Shown here piece by piece: positions 1 through 9,389 of a DNA stretch of 64,000 nt. The position numbers and the translations under genes are program-made. This stretch comes from Opitutia bacterium (GTDB lineage Bacteria; Verrucomicrobiota; Verrucomicrobiia; Opitutales; Opitutaceae). Below the pieces are notes generated by a model, which saw nothing but the letters and a program-made list of their open reading frames with translations, was not told the DNA's origin and ran no database searches. The stretch is from assembly GCA_016217595.1 (NCBI GenBank), contig JACRHS010000006.1, positions 20,372 through 84,371 of the forward strand. Reading direction: 5' to 3'. Each line of letters begins with the position of its first letter. Positions within the stretch are counted from its first letter, which is position 1.

Positions 1-1147
1 GCTGGTCGGCGAGGAACCCGTGCCGGGCGACGAACGTGTGGTGACGCCGTCGCGTCCGCGTTGGGGCAACGCGCGCCGGTTGCTGCGGCCGCTGGTGGCC
101 AACTGGCGTGTGCCGCGAAATGCGCGCGGATTATTTTCCGAGCTCGTCCTGCCCGGAGCGGCGGCGCGGACCGTCGCCGCGCTGCGCCCCGATGTGGTGC
201 ACGTGCACTGGGTGCAGGACGGACTGCTCTCGCTCGGGCAACTCGCCGCGCTGCGCCAACCGCTCGTCTGGACGCTGCACGACGACTGGGCTTTCACCGG
301 TGGCTGCCACTACGCTGGTGCGTGTCAGCGCTACGAACAAAGCTGCGGATGCTGCCCGCTGCTCGGAGCGCACCGCGAACGTGACGCCAGCGCACGCGGC
401 CTCGCCGCCAAGCAGCGCCAATTCGGCGGACACGCCATCCGCTGGGTCGCCATCAGCGAAGCCCAACGCGCCCGCGCTGCGCGAGCCGCGCTCCTGCGCG
501 ACCAACCGCTCGCGTTCATCCAGTGTGCGATCCGCACCGAAGAATTTCAACCGCATCCGCGGCCGCTCGCCCGCCGCCTGCTTGGATTGGAAGAGAACCG
601 CTTTTGGATTCTCGCCATCGCCTCGCGGCTCGACGATCCGCGCAAAGGATACGACCGCCTGCTCGCCGCGCTGCCGCAGATTCCGATCGCTGGAGAAATC
701 CCGCCCAGCTTGCTCCTCGTCGGCAGCGGCCCCGAAATGTCAGTACCCGCGGGCTGGCATGTCCGCCGGCTCGGCGTGTTGCACGACAGCGTGTCGCGCG
801 CGCTCGCGTACTCGGCGGCCGACGTCTGCGTCGTGCCTTCGCGCGAAGACGCCGGACCGATGACCACGTTGGAAGCGCTTGCTTGCGGCACCCCCGTCGT
901 GGCGACGCCGTGCGGCTTGAACCCCGAGGTGATCGCCCCCGAGCGCAACGGCTGGATCGCTGCCACCGGCGCGCCGGCCGAACTCGCCGCGGGAATCGCC
1001 TGGGCGCGTCGCACCGTCAGGGTCGAAAACGTGCGCGCCGCCGCCCGCACCGCTGTGGTCGCTCGCTCGTCGGAAATCGAGGCCGCCGCCTACGCCGCAC
1101 TTTACGCTACGGCACTCGCGAGCCCGCAACCCGGGAGCGGCGCATGA
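1..1147 (+). CDS. Glycosyltransferase family 4, 5' end outside window
   Basis: Predicted cytoplasmic sugar transferase of the GT-B fold, adding a sugar to a growing surface polysaccharide; donor and acceptor unknown. The frame is open to base 2, so the start lies upstream; the GTG at 20 is only the first in-window start codon. Seen: PDVVHVHWVQDGLLS and WTLHDDWAFTGGCHY, followed by a Cys-rich CQRYEQSCGCCP stretch typical of WcaC-like GT4 enzymes; C-terminal nucleotide-sugar half with SREDAGPMTTLEALACGTPV, an EX7E-like element in which Asp takes the first acid position. Its stop overlaps the next start (ATGA), so it is the first visible gene of a polysaccharide operon. The family assignment is secure, the sugar specificity is not. 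Confidence 0.88.
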   Translation, partial: LVGEEPVPGDERVVTPSRPRWGNARRLLRPLVANWRVPRNARGLFSELVLPGAAARTVAALRPDVVHVHWVQDGLLSLGQLAALRQPLVWTLHDDWAFTGGCHYAGACQRYEQSCGCCPLLGAHRERDASARGLAAKQRQFGGHAIRWVAISEAQRARAARAALLRDQPLAFIQCAIRTEEFQPHPRPLARRLLGLEENRFWILAIASRLDDPRKGYDRLLAALPQIPIAGEIPPSLLLVGSGPEMSVPAGWHVRRLGVLHDSVSRALAYSAADVCVVPSREDAGPMTTLEALACGTPVVATPCGLNPEVIAPERNGWIAATGAPAELAAGIAWARRTVRVENVRAAARTAVVARSSEIEAAAYAALYATALASPQPGSGA

Positions 1148-1902
1148 AACCGTGGTGGCATGCCGTGTTTCCCGCTTCGTGGCGGCCGACGGGTTACCTG
1201 CACCGCCGCATCGTCGAGCGCGAACCGCTGAGCGTGTTATCGGGGCCGTTCGCCGGCCTGCGCTACATCGCGATGGACCCGGCCACCGCGTGGCTGCCCA
1301 AACTGCTCGGCACGTACGAACGCGAGCTGCACGGCGTGTGCGCGGAGATCGCCGCCCTGAAACCGCGCGCCACAATCTGCGTCGGCAGCGCCGAGGGTTA
1401 CTACGCTGTCGGCCTGCTCTGGCGCGGCTGGACGCTCAAGGTGATCGCGTTCGAGAGCGACGCCACGCGCCGCGACCAGCTCGCGCAGATGGCCGCGTTG
1501 AACGAAGTCGCCGACCGCGTCGAGATCCGCGGCGAAGGCAACACCCCCGCGCTTGCCGCCGCCCTCGCCGCCTGCGCCGAGCCGCCGCTCATCGTCTGCG
1601 ATATCGAGGGCGCCGAGGCGCACCTGCTCGATCCGGCGCACTGCCCGGGACTCGCCGCCGCCGCGCTGTTGGTGGAGCTGCACGAAACGCTCGCGCCGGG
1701 TGTTACCGCGACGCTGCGCGAGCGCTTCGCCGCCACGCACGCCATCCGCGAGATTGCGCAACAACCGCGCACGGCGGCGGATTTCCCGCTGCGCTGGCCG
1801 GTGGCGTGGGCCATCCCCTTTCGTTACAAACGCGGCTATCTGGAGGAGGGACGCGTCGGCCAGATGAGCTGGCTCTGGCTCCGCCCGAAATCGCGCCCAT
1901 GA
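1144..1902 (+). CDS. FkbM-like SAM-dependent methyltransferase
   Basis: 252-residue Rossmann-type methyltransferase, probably modifying a sugar of the polysaccharide made by the flanking glycosyltransferases. Seen: motif I-like ICVGSAEGYYAVGLLW near residue 80, an acidic ribose-binding position in VIAFESDATRRDQL, and CDIEGAEAHLLDP, which matches the D-x-EGxE signature of FkbM proteins. No signal peptide or membrane segment. The ATG at 1144 overlaps the upstream stop and its own TGA overlaps the next ATG at 1899, so the three genes are translationally coupled. The methyl acceptor is unknown, and a hypothetical protein without catalytic activity cannot be excluded. Confidence 0.72.
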   Translation: MKPWWHAVFPASWRPTGYLHRRIVEREPLSVLSGPFAGLRYIAMDPATAWLPKLLGTYERELHGVCAEIAALKPRATICVGSAEGYYAVGLLWRGWTLKVIAFESDATRRDQLAQMAALNEVADRVEIRGEGNTPALAAALAACAEPPLIVCDIEGAEAHLLDPAHCPGLAAAALLVELHETLAPGVTATLRERFAATHAIREIAQQPRTAADFPLRWPVAWAIPFRYKRGYLEEGRVGQMSWLWLRPKSRP

Positions 1903-2879
1903 ACGTCGGCCTCGTCATCCCCGTCCATAACCGGCGCGAGCTCACGCTCGCCTGCCTGCGCCGCTTGCGGGCCGATGGCGTGCTTGGCTGGGCCGAGGCC
2001 ATCGTGGTCGACGACGGTTCGACCGATGGCACGGCGGACGCGGTGCGCGCCGAATTTCCCGAGGCCGTGCTCCTGCGCGGCGATGGCCGGCTCTGGTGGA
2101 CCGGCGCAACCGCGCTCGGCATGAGCGAGGCGCTCACCCGCGGCGCCAGGCACATCTTCTGGCTCAACGACGATTGCGCTCCCGCGCCCGGCGCGTGTCG
2201 CCGTTTGTTGGACACCGCCACGCGCACCGGCACGGTTGTCACCGGCGTGTGTCGCGTGGAGCCCGCCGGTCTCGTCGTCTACGGCGGATTGCGCCGCGGA
2301 CGAATCGGCCTGCAACTCGTCACCGATTTGGGCGACGACCTGACCGCGTGCGACGCGGCGTGCGGCAATTTCGTGTGTTTCCCGCGCGCCGTGGTGGAGG
2401 CGCTCAGTCTGCCCGACGCCCGCCGTTTCCCTCATGCGCATGGCGACACCGACTACACGCTGCGCGCCACGGCGCAGGGTTTCCGCGTGTGCATCGATCC
2501 GCAGGCGCGCGCCGAGGCGCGGCCCAACGCCCTGCGCAACCACGCCTCGTGGCTGCACGGCGACATCTCCCTCGCCGAGATGTGGAGCGGGCTCTGGCAG
2601 GTGCGCTCCTACTCCTATTTTCCGACGCATTTCCGCTATCTCGCGCGGCATTTCGGCTGGCGCGGCGCGGCGTTCTGCCTCTGGACGGTCGCGAAACGCG
2701 TGCCGATCACGGCGGTGCGCCTGCTCGTCCCGCGCGCGTGGCGGCAACGCTGGTGGGGTCACACCTCCGCGGTCTGGCAGGAGGAAAAACGCCTGCACGC
2801 CGCGCTGGCCGAGCCACCGGCCGCGACGACGCCCTACTCAGGAAACCAGCCACCGACGCAACCCGGGCACGCAAAATAA
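1899..2879 (+). CDS. Glycosyltransferase family 2 (rhamnosyltransferase-like)
   Basis: 326-residue GT-A fold inverting glycosyltransferase acting at the cytoplasmic face. Seen: N-terminal VGLVIPVHNRRELTLACL, nucleotide-binding VVDDGSTDGTADAV, the metal-binding acidic turn FWLNDDCAP, and HGDTDYTLRA, in the place of the catalytic-base ED motif. Length is normal for RfbF/WbbL-like enzymes; there is no obvious membrane segment. It is coupled to the preceding gene by an ATGA overlap. Its last 42 bp overlap the 3' end of the oppositely oriented GT2 gene, so both stop codons are embedded in the other gene. The donor sugar is not predictable from sequence. Confidence 0.88.
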   Translation: MNVGLVIPVHNRRELTLACLRRLRADGVLGWAEAIVVDDGSTDGTADAVRAEFPEAVLLRGDGRLWWTGATALGMSEALTRGARHIFWLNDDCAPAPGACRRLLDTATRTGTVVTGVCRVEPAGLVVYGGLRRGRIGLQLVTDLGDDLTACDAACGNFVCFPRAVVEALSLPDARRFPHAHGDTDYTLRATAQGFRVCIDPQARAEARPNALRNHASWLHGDISLAEMWSGLWQVRSYSYFPTHFRYLARHFGWRGAAFCLWTVAKRVPITAVRLLVPRAWRQRWWGHTSAVWQEEKRLHAALAEPPAATTPYSGNQPPTQPGHAK

Positions 2880-3716
2880 CAGCGCGTTGGCGCTCGTCCT
2901 CCAATCGGCTCCGCGGCTTTCGCGCCACAACCGCCATCCGATCTCTGCGCACCGCGCCGGCGCGCCGGCGCGCTTCGCAGAGATCAACAGTGTCGCCAGC
3001 ACAAAACGCCGCCGCGCCCCGCGAGAAAATTCGCCCCGCCGCACGGCGAGGATGCGCGCGGCAGCGCGGAGCTGCGGCCCTGCGGCCGCGTTCACCCGCG
3101 GACCGAGTTGCGGGAAAATATCGACGAGCGCCGCAGGCACGACCGGCACCGCCGCCGCCCCCGAACCGTGCAGCAAGCGATGCGCAAACTCGGCATCTTC
3201 GCCTGCGCCGAGCGCGGCATCGAAGCGCAACGCGCCGGGATGGCGGTGAAAGAGCAGCGGCGTGTTCCAGCGCGCGCGCAACAGGACATCGTCGCCCGTC
3301 CATTGCGTCGCGTCACACTGCACGCGGCGGAGTCGGCCCGGCAGATGAAACGCCGCGCCACACAGGACCAGCGGCGCCGAGGTGACGCGCGCCAGCGACA
3401 ATTGGCGAGCGAGCTTGTCGGGCTGGTAGGCGTCGTCGTCGTCGAGGTATGAGACCCACTCGCCGCGTGCGGCGGAGAGGCCTACGTTGCGGGCCTGAGC
3501 GGCATTGGTCGCGACCGCGCCAGAGAACAAACGCACGCGCGGATCCGCCAGCCACGACGCCAACGCCGGTTGTTCCGCCAGCGGCGGCTCGCGGCGGTTG
3601 TTGTCGATCAGCAGCACCTCGAAGTCATCGCAGGTTTGCCGCAGCAAGCTGGCGAGAGCGCGCGGCAGGAGCGCGGCACGGTCGCAGGTGGGCAGAATCA
3701 CGGAGACGGCGGGCAC
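2838..3716 (-). CDS. Glycosyltransferase family 2
   Basis: 292-residue GT2 enzyme on the opposite strand to its neighbours. Seen: AVSVILPTCDRAALLPRAL, EVLLIDNNRR, ARNVGLSAARGEWVSYLDDDD with the DxD-type metal site, and GAGEDAEFAHRLL as the probable catalytic-base region. I chose the GTG at 3716 because it sits immediately before the conserved VSVILPT strand; the frame stays open far upstream but that part is antisense to the O-antigen ligase. The gene converges on and overlaps the preceding GT2 gene by 42 bp, and diverges from the O-antigen ligase with about 135 bp between starts. Target glycan unknown. Confidence 0.82.
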   Translation of the reverse strand: MPAVSVILPTCDRAALLPRALASLLRQTCDDFEVLLIDNNRREPPLAEQPALASWLADPRVRLFSGAVATNAAQARNVGLSAARGEWVSYLDDDDAYQPDKLARQLSLARVTSAPLVLCGAAFHLPGRLRRVQCDATQWTGDDVLLRARWNTPLLFHRHPGALRFDAALGAGEDAEFAHRLLHGSGAAAVPVVPAALVDIFPQLGPRVNAAAGPQLRAAARILAVRRGEFSRGARRRFVLATLLISAKRAGAPARCAEIGWRLWRESRGADWRTSANALLFCVPGLRRWLVS

Positions 3717-3851
3717 GGGCGACGAGTAGGCGAAGCGCCCCGCGGCGACAAGCCCGCGTGCGCGGCAGACCGCGCGGACGATTTTGGAGTTGGACTCGCC
3801 CGGGCGCGGCGGTTTTCGTCGCGCAGTTTCCGCGAACCTTCCGAACCCGCG

Positions 3852-5378
3852 ATGAATCCCGTGTTGCAACGGCGGCTCCTGGCGCTCGCAGCCCTGCCCG
3901 TGGCATTGCTGATCGGGTGGCAGGTGGCCCACGAATCTCTGCTCCTGCCCCTGCTGCTCGCGGCGGGCGCGGCGGCGTTTGTCGCGGTGCGGTTCACCCA
4001 CGTGGCGCTCGATGTCGCGGTGCTGGGGCTGCTGCTGTTCGGCTACGTGGTGGGCAACCGGGGCTTCGCACAACAGATGCCTTTCGCCGGGCTGCCGCTG
4101 TTTCCCGCGGAGTTTGGGCTCGCGCTGGGTGGCGGCTGGCTGCTGGTGAAATCCGCCTGGCACAAGGAACTCCCGTGGCGCGGCGATCTGCTCAACTGGA
4201 CGCTGCTGCTGTGGATCGCGGCGGGCACGGCGCGGCTGGCCTTCGATGTGCGGCGCGAGGGCTTCATGGCGGTGCGCGACTACGCGATGGTGTACTACGC
4301 GGGTTTCTTTTTCGTGGCGCAGCAACAGGCGGCCGATGCGCGCGCGCGCCGGTTTTTGCGCGGCTGCCTGCTCTGGGGCGTGGCGGTGTTGCTGCCGGTT
4401 TATCCGCTCTTCAAGGCGTTCCCGGAATTTTTTGTCGGCACGCTCACCGTGCGCGGCGTGCCGCTGATTTTCTACAAAAACGACCTTGTGCAGACGTTTC
4501 TCGCCGCCGGCAGCGTGGTGCTGTTTCAAGCCGCCATGGGGCAGCGCTGGGCGTTGGCCGGAAAGCTCGGAGCGATTTTGCTGGGCGGCGCGGTGCTGGT
4601 GGAAAACAGCCGCGCCGCGCTGGTGGGTCTGGCCGCCGCTGCGGGTTGGCTGGCGCTGACGCGCAAGCCCGCTTACCTGAAATCGCTGGCGCTCGCCGGC
4701 GCGCTCGCGCTGGTGGGGTTGTTGTTCGCCACGTGGGTCGGTCGCGGCGAGTGGCGACAGAGTTCGCTCGTGGTCATGTACGAGCGCGTGGCTTCGATGT
4801 TCGACGTACAGGGCACGCGCACCTACGCCAGCGAGGAGCTCGGCGACAAACCCAACAACAACCGTTTTCGGCTCGTCTGGTGGCGCAGCGTGATCGGCGA
4901 AACGTGGGAAAATGCCCCGGCGTTCGGCCTCGGCTTCGGCCACGATCTCGCGGAACGCTTTCTCCGCGTCTACGAGTTCGATCTGGGCGAGGACTTCAAT
5001 GTCCGCAGTCCCCACAGTTTTCCCGTGACCGTGTTTGGCCGCATGGGGGCCGTGGGCGCGCTGCTCCTGCTGGCGCTGATCGTCGCGTTGACGCGTATCA
5101 CGTGGCGGCGGTTGCGCGAAGCCGACGAGACGGCCGAGCCGCAGAGCGGCCTGTGGTGCGCGTGCTGGGTGATCCTGGTCAGCGCGTGTTTTGGCGTGGT
5201 GCTGGAGGGGCCGATGGGGGCGGTGGTCTTCTGGACGCTGCTGGGGTTGGCCAACGGCACCCCTGCAACCGAACCTGCAGATGACGCGATGACGCCCGCC
5301 GACACACCGGCCAGCGATTCCGCCGCTCCGCCCTTGCCGAAGGCGCCGGCAGCCGTTTCTGTGGACCGCGCATCGTGA
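3852..5378 (+). CDS. O-antigen ligase/polymerase family membrane protein
   Basis: 508-residue polytopic inner-membrane protein of the Wzy/WaaL type, which polymerises or transfers lipid-linked glycans at the periplasmic face. Seen: around ten hydrophobic segments; VLVENSRAALVGLAAAAGW, which matches the conserved xxxSRxAxxG helix of this family; a large periplasmic loop after about residue 290; and RSPHSFPVTVFGRMG, equivalent to the conserved 'H-N-x-F' region of Wzy_C proteins. The C-terminal 45 residues are Pro/Ala/Thr-rich and cytoplasmic-looking. The GTG start of rodA overlaps its stop (GTGA). Ligase and polymerase cannot be told apart from sequence alone. Confidence 0.8.
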   Translation: MNPVLQRRLLALAALPVALLIGWQVAHESLLLPLLLAAGAAAFVAVRFTHVALDVAVLGLLLFGYVVGNRGFAQQMPFAGLPLFPAEFGLALGGGWLLVKSAWHKELPWRGDLLNWTLLLWIAAGTARLAFDVRREGFMAVRDYAMVYYAGFFFVAQQQAADARARRFLRGCLLWGVAVLLPVYPLFKAFPEFFVGTLTVRGVPLIFYKNDLVQTFLAAGSVVLFQAAMGQRWALAGKLGAILLGGAVLVENSRAALVGLAAAAGWLALTRKPAYLKSLALAGALALVGLLFATWVGRGEWRQSSLVVMYERVASMFDVQGTRTYASEELGDKPNNNRFRLVWWRSVIGETWENAPAFGLGFGHDLAERFLRVYEFDLGEDFNVRSPHSFPVTVFGRMGAVGALLLLALIVALTRITWRRLREADETAEPQSGLWCACWVILVSACFGVVLEGPMGAVVFWTLLGLANGTPATEPADDAMTPADTPASDSAAPPLPKAPAAVSVDRAS

Positions 5379-6613
5379 ACCTCCAATCGCCGGTCGAACA
5401 TACGCACGTCTTCAAACTCGCCACGCGCGAGCGGTGGGACTTGCTGACCCCGCTGGCATTGATCGGGTTGGCCACGTTTGGCGTGTGTTTCATCTACAGC
5501 GCCCAACTCTCGAATCACGGCACCGACTGGATCAAGCAGCTCGTGTTTATCACGGTCGGCGGGATGCTGTACCTCACGGTGGCGTTCGTCGATTACCGCT
5601 TCTGGCTGAGCATCGCGCACTGGTTTTACGTGATCTGCATCGGCTCGCTGGTGCTGGTGTTGATCCCCGGCGTCGGCGACGCGCAATTCGGCGCGCAGCG
5701 CTGGTTGGACTTTGGCGTCTTCAAAGTGCAACCCTCCGAAATCGCCAAGGTTACCGTGCTGCTGATCGTGGCGAGCATCCTTATCCGCTCCGAAATCGGC
5801 ACCATCCGGCAATCTCTGGGGGTGCTGGGGAAGTTGGCGCTTGCGGTGGGCTTGCCCGTGTTCCTTATTTTGCTTCAACCCGACTTGAAGTCGGCGATTG
5901 TCCTCCCACCCGTCGTGTTTGCCATGTTGTACGTCTCCAAACTCTCCACCCGCTTCTTCTTGGCGGCGTTGGGGGCGTTTTTGCTCATCGTGAGCGTGGT
6001 GATGTGGGACGTGTGGCGCTATGCCTCGTTCATGGAGGCACAGCGTCTCTCTTTTTTCACGGATAAAGGCAGTTACGAGCCGCACTCCTGGCTCCCGTAC
6101 CTGCACGATTATCAGCGCAACCGCATCCTGTCCTTTGTCGCCCCCGAGGTGATCGATCCCGCGGGGACCGGCGATAGCTGGAACCTCCGCCAGTCGCTCA
6201 TCTCCGTCGGCAGCGGCGGGCTCTACGGCAAAGGCTGGACCGAGGGCACGCAGGCGCAGCTCGGTTACCTGCCGCGTTCGGTCGCGCACAACGATTTTAT
6301 CTTCTCGGTCATCGCCGAGGAGAAAGGATTCCTGGGAAGCCTCACGGTTCTCCTCCTGTTTGGGATAGTGCTGTTTAACGGTGTCCGCATCGCGAGTCTC
6401 GCTCGAGACCGCCTCGGCACGCTGATAGCCATCGGCGTGACGGTGCTCTTCGCAGTGCATATCTTCGTAAACATCGCCATGACCATCGGGCTGGTGCCCA
6501 TCACGGGCATACCGCTTCCCTTCATCAGCTACGGTGGCTCCTTTGTGCTCAGTTGCTGCTTGCTGCAAGGACTGGTCCAGAGCGTCTATCGCTTCCGGAA
6601 GGATTTCACATGA
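5375..6613 (+). CDS. rodA: Rod shape-determining SEDS protein RodA
   Basis: 412-residue SEDS-family peptidoglycan glycosyltransferase of the elongation machinery, working with a class B PBP in the inner membrane. Seen: about ten membrane helices, FGAQRWLDFGVFKVQPSEIAK, the GxGLYGKGWTEGTQAQLGYLP loop region (SVGSGGLYGKGW visible), HNDFIFSVIAEEKGFLG, and the C-terminal GLVPITGIPLPFISYGGS, all diagnostic of RodA/FtsW. The catalytic acid position is consistent with the family. It begins with GTG overlapping the upstream O-antigen-ligase stop, which is odd because rodA normally sits with mreBCD/mrdA. The coupling suggests co-expression of cell-wall and surface-glycan genes. Confidence 0.94.
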   Translation: MNLQSPVEHTHVFKLATRERWDLLTPLALIGLATFGVCFIYSAQLSNHGTDWIKQLVFITVGGMLYLTVAFVDYRFWLSIAHWFYVICIGSLVLVLIPGVGDAQFGAQRWLDFGVFKVQPSEIAKVTVLLIVASILIRSEIGTIRQSLGVLGKLALAVGLPVFLILLQPDLKSAIVLPPVVFAMLYVSKLSTRFFLAALGAFLLIVSVVMWDVWRYASFMEAQRLSFFTDKGSYEPHSWLPYLHDYQRNRILSFVAPEVIDPAGTGDSWNLRQSLISVGSGGLYGKGWTEGTQAQLGYLPRSVAHNDFIFSVIAEEKGFLGSLTVLLLFGIVLFNGVRIASLARDRLGTLIAIGVTVLFAVHIFVNIAMTIGLVPITGIPLPFISYGGSFVLSCCLLQGLVQSVYRFRKDFT

Positions 6614-6724
6614 CCCCCATCATGTCCCTTCTCCGCGATATGGACCGCTCTGCCGGAATTTCCTGCGCCGCGACTGCCGCCCAAGGGTGCCCCGGAGTTA
6701 ACCCACCCGATACACACCCGCACC

Positions 6725-8488
6725 ATGAGCGATCATTCGTCTCAACCCGCCAACGACGCTCCGGCGTCTTCCACTCCGCCCGACCTCGCGCAAAAATATG
6801 ACGAGGAACTGGCCCAACCGCCACAACCCGTCACGGCCGACCAAGTCGACCCCTCGCAACTGAAGGCCGGCGCCCAGGAACGCGCCAAACAACGCCCGCT
6901 CCTCCAAAAGATCCTCTCGATCTTCCAAAAAGCGAAGACCTCCTACCGCGAGCTCATCATCAACGCCGAGCCGCTCGAAAGCCGTGTCGCCCTCCTCGTC
7001 GACGGCCGCCTCGAAAAATTCGAGATCGAACGCCAGTCCGACGACCGCATGGTCGGCGGCATCTTCAAAGGCCGGATCAAGAACCTCGACAACGGCCTCA
7101 AGGCCGCGTTCGTCGACATCGGTTACGCCAAAAACGCCTTCCTCCATTACTGGGACATGCTCCCGGCCGCCGCCGACTCCTCCATCGAAGTCGTCCGCGT
7201 AAACAAAAAGAAGAACGCGCAGCCCAAGGGCGAAATCACCGTCAAAGACATCCCCAACCTCTACCCTCCCGGCACCGACATCGTCATCCAGGTGACCAAG
7301 GGCCCCATCGGCACCAAAGGTCCGCGCACCACCGCCAACCTCTCCATCCCCGGCCGCTACCTCATCCTCACCCCGTTTAGCGATGGCTGCGGCATCTCCC
7401 GCAAAATCGAGGACCAGAACGAGCGCAAACGCCTCAAGCAACTCATCAACGAGCTCACCATTCCCGAGGGCATGGGCGTCATCGTCCGCACCGCCGGCGA
7501 GGGCAAGAAAGCCCGCTACTTCGTCCGCGACCTGCACATCCTCCTCAAGAAATGGGAAGAGGTTACCCGCAAGATGCAGACCGAGCGCTCGCCCGCCTGC
7601 CTCTATCAGGAGCCCGACCTCGTCGAACGCACCGTGCGCGATTTCCTCACCGAGGAAGTCGACCGCGTGCTCATCGACAACAAGGAAGACTACACCCGCA
7701 CCGCCGACCTCGTCGGCCTCATCTCCCAGCGCTCGCGCAGCAAGATCGCCCTCTACAAAGACAGCATCCCGATCTTCGAACGCTTCAACATCGAGCGCCA
7801 GATCGAGCAGACCTTCCAACGCAAAGTCTCCCTCCCCTCCGGCGGCGAAATCGTGATCGACGAGACCGAGGCCCTCATCGCCATCGACGTCAACACCGGC
7901 TCCCACAAGAACCGCTCCGGCGACGAGAAAAACACCATCTACGCCGTCAACCTCGAAGCGGCCGACGAAATCGCGCGCCAGATCCGCCTGCGCAATCTCG
8001 GCGGGCTCATCATCATGGACTTTATCGACATGAAGGAGCGCCGCCACCGCAACGCCATCTACGACAAGATGGTCGAGCTCATGTCGGAGGACAAAGCCAA
8101 GACCCACATCCTGCCCATCTCGCAGCTCGGCATCATGCAGATGACGCGCCAGCGCCAGCAGGAATCGCTCGCGGCCAACCTTTACGCCGACTGCCCGTAT
8201 TGCCACGGCCGCGGCATCGTGAAGTCCGCCACGACGATGAGCGTGGAGCTCCAACGCCGCCTCTCCTCGATCGTCCGCCGCCTCACCACCCGCGGCGACA
8301 GCAAGGACTACTCGCTGCGCGTGCTGGTGCACCCGAGCATTCTCGAACGCCTCCGCAGCGAAGACGCCGACCTGCTCGTGCGCATGGAGAAACTCTTCGG
8401 CGTGAAACTGGCCTTCCGCGCCGACCCGAACTACCACGTCGAGAACTTCAAAATCATCAACGCGAACACCGGCGAAGAGTACCGGTAA
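6725..8488 (+). CDS. rng: Ribonuclease G/E family endoribonuclease
   Basis: 587-residue endoribonuclease that cleaves single-stranded A/U-rich RNA in rRNA maturation and mRNA decay. Domains: about 75 Pro/Gln-rich N-terminal residues not present in classical RNase G, an S1-type RNA-binding segment (about 85-190, with [19 protein letters not shown]), then the RNase-H-like catalytic part. Mg-binding Asp candidates are D388 in IAIDVNTGS and D432 in IIMDFIDM; the Zn-link cysteines are C490 and C493 in CPYCHGRG. There is no long C-terminal degradosome scaffold, so it is closer to RNase G or a short RNase E. A strong terminator hairpin follows at 8534. Confidence 0.94.
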   Translation: MSDHSSQPANDAPASSTPPDLAQKYDEELAQPPQPVTADQVDPSQLKAGAQERAKQRPLLQKILSIFQKAKTSYRELIINAEPLESRVALLVDGRLEKFEIERQSDDRMVGGIFKGRIKNLDNGLKAAFVDIGYAKNAFLHYWDMLPAAADSSIEVVRVNKKKNAQPKGEITVKDIPNLYPPGTDIVIQVTKGPIGTKGPRTTANLSIPGRYLILTPFSDGCGISRKIEDQNERKRLKQLINELTIPEGMGVIVRTAGEGKKARYFVRDLHILLKKWEEVTRKMQTERSPACLYQEPDLVERTVRDFLTEEVDRVLIDNKEDYTRTADLVGLISQRSRSKIALYKDSIPIFERFNIERQIEQTFQRKVSLPSGGEIVIDETEALIAIDVNTGSHKNRSGDEKNTIYAVNLEAADEIARQIRLRNLGGLIIMDFIDMKERRHRNAIYDKMVELMSEDKAKTHILPISQLGIMQMTRQRQQESLAANLYADCPYCHGRGIVKSATTMSVELQRRLSSIVRRLTTRGDSKDYSLRVLVHPSILERLRSEDADLLVRMEKLFGVKLAFRADPNYHVENFKIINANTGEEYR

Positions 8489-8533
8489 GCAACCGCCATG
8501 CGGCATCGCCCGATGCCGCCGCGCTTCCCTCTC

Positions 8534-8569
8534 ACCGCCGCCCGGCCCCGCGCCGCGCGGCGGTTTTTT
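8534..8569 (+). terminator. Rho-independent terminator after RNase G/E
   Basis: An 8-bp stem, ACCGCCGC pairing with GCGGCGGT, is followed at once by six T residues. It sits 45 bp after the rng stop and reads in the same direction. Confidence 0.85.
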
Positions 8570-8784
8570 GCATCCGCGAGCCGGTCCCGAAAAATACACG
8601 AAGAAGAGCTGATCCTCCACTGCCACAGAGCGCATTGCCTCTGGGCTCACGCAAGCGCGTCAGGTATTCCGAGCATTCGCGATGGTTGTCGGTGTAGTCT
8701 GCCGTCCAGCTCAGCGGCACCCGTTACATCAGTCTTCACCGGGCCCCGGCCCGACACGCCGGGCGCTTGGCCGTGGGACGCGCC
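8570..8784. other. Intergenic, no gene seen
   Basis: About 215 bp between the rng terminator and the 3' end of tspO. Possible reading frames here lack any recognisable domain and run antisense or out of frame with no family signal. Confidence 0.6.
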
Positions 8785-9270
8785 TCAGGAGTTGAGCCGC
8801 CAGAGCGTAAAATTAAGGAAAGTGGCGAACGAAACCCAGGCCAAGTACGGGGCGAGCAGCGCCGCCGCACCTCGATGCACGCGCGCGAAAGCCACAATGG
8901 TCGCCACAATCCCAAACCAGAGTAGGACGATGTCCACGAACGCGAGGTCCGCGCGATGCAACCCGAAGAAGAGCGGGGTCCAGAGGGCGTTGAGGGCAAG
9001 CTGCGCGAGGAACAGACCGAGCGGGAGCCGTTGTGCGCGCCATCCGCCGCGTCGCCAGATCATCCATGCAGCCACGGCCATCAGCGTGTAGAGCCCCGTC
9101 CACACCGGACCGAAGATCCAGTTGGGCGGATTCCACGAGGGCTTGTTGAGTTGAGCGTACCATTCGCCGGGACCGGCAGCCGAGCCGAGCACCGGTGCAA
9201 CGAAACACACCAGGAGCCAGACGAAGAGGCCGGGCCAAGCGGATTTCAGTTTGTCGGCGGCGGCGGTCAT
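8785..9270 (-). CDS. tspO: TspO/MBR family tryptophan-rich sensory protein
   Basis: 161-residue integral membrane protein of the translocator/peripheral benzodiazepine receptor family, which binds porphyrins and modulates stress or photosensory responses. Seen: five hydrophobic segments; the family hallmark LNKPSWNPPNWIFGPVW; NALWTPLFFGLHR; and LAPYLAWVSFATFLN near the C-terminus, where aromatic residues line the ligand pocket. The ATG at 9270 gives the usual family length; an upstream in-frame start would only add 13 non-conserved residues. It stands alone, with the terC gene upstream on the same strand and a degenerate stretch between them. Confidence 0.93.
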   Translation of the reverse strand: MTAAADKLKSAWPGLFVWLLVCFVAPVLGSAAGPGEWYAQLNKPSWNPPNWIFGPVWTGLYTLMAVAAWMIWRRGGWRAQRLPLGLFLAQLALNALWTPLFFGLHRADLAFVDIVLLWFGIVATIVAFARVHRGAAALLAPYLAWVSFATFLNFTLWRLNS

Positions 9271-9389
9271 GTGGAGATCAGGAGCGTGGGCGGAAAACAA
9301 ACGCAGCACAATCGCGGGTGCAGCTTCTCGGTGCGGTTAGTAGATGGGCGCGTAGCGGCGTATTCTGGGGCAGTAGCACTTATTCAGCA

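Noticed and set aside
6698..8650. 650-codon minus-strand frame opposite the ribonuclease gene
   Set aside because: It is an antisense shadow of rng caused by high G+C codon bias; its protein is Val/Asp/Glu/Gly-rich low complexity without a domain.
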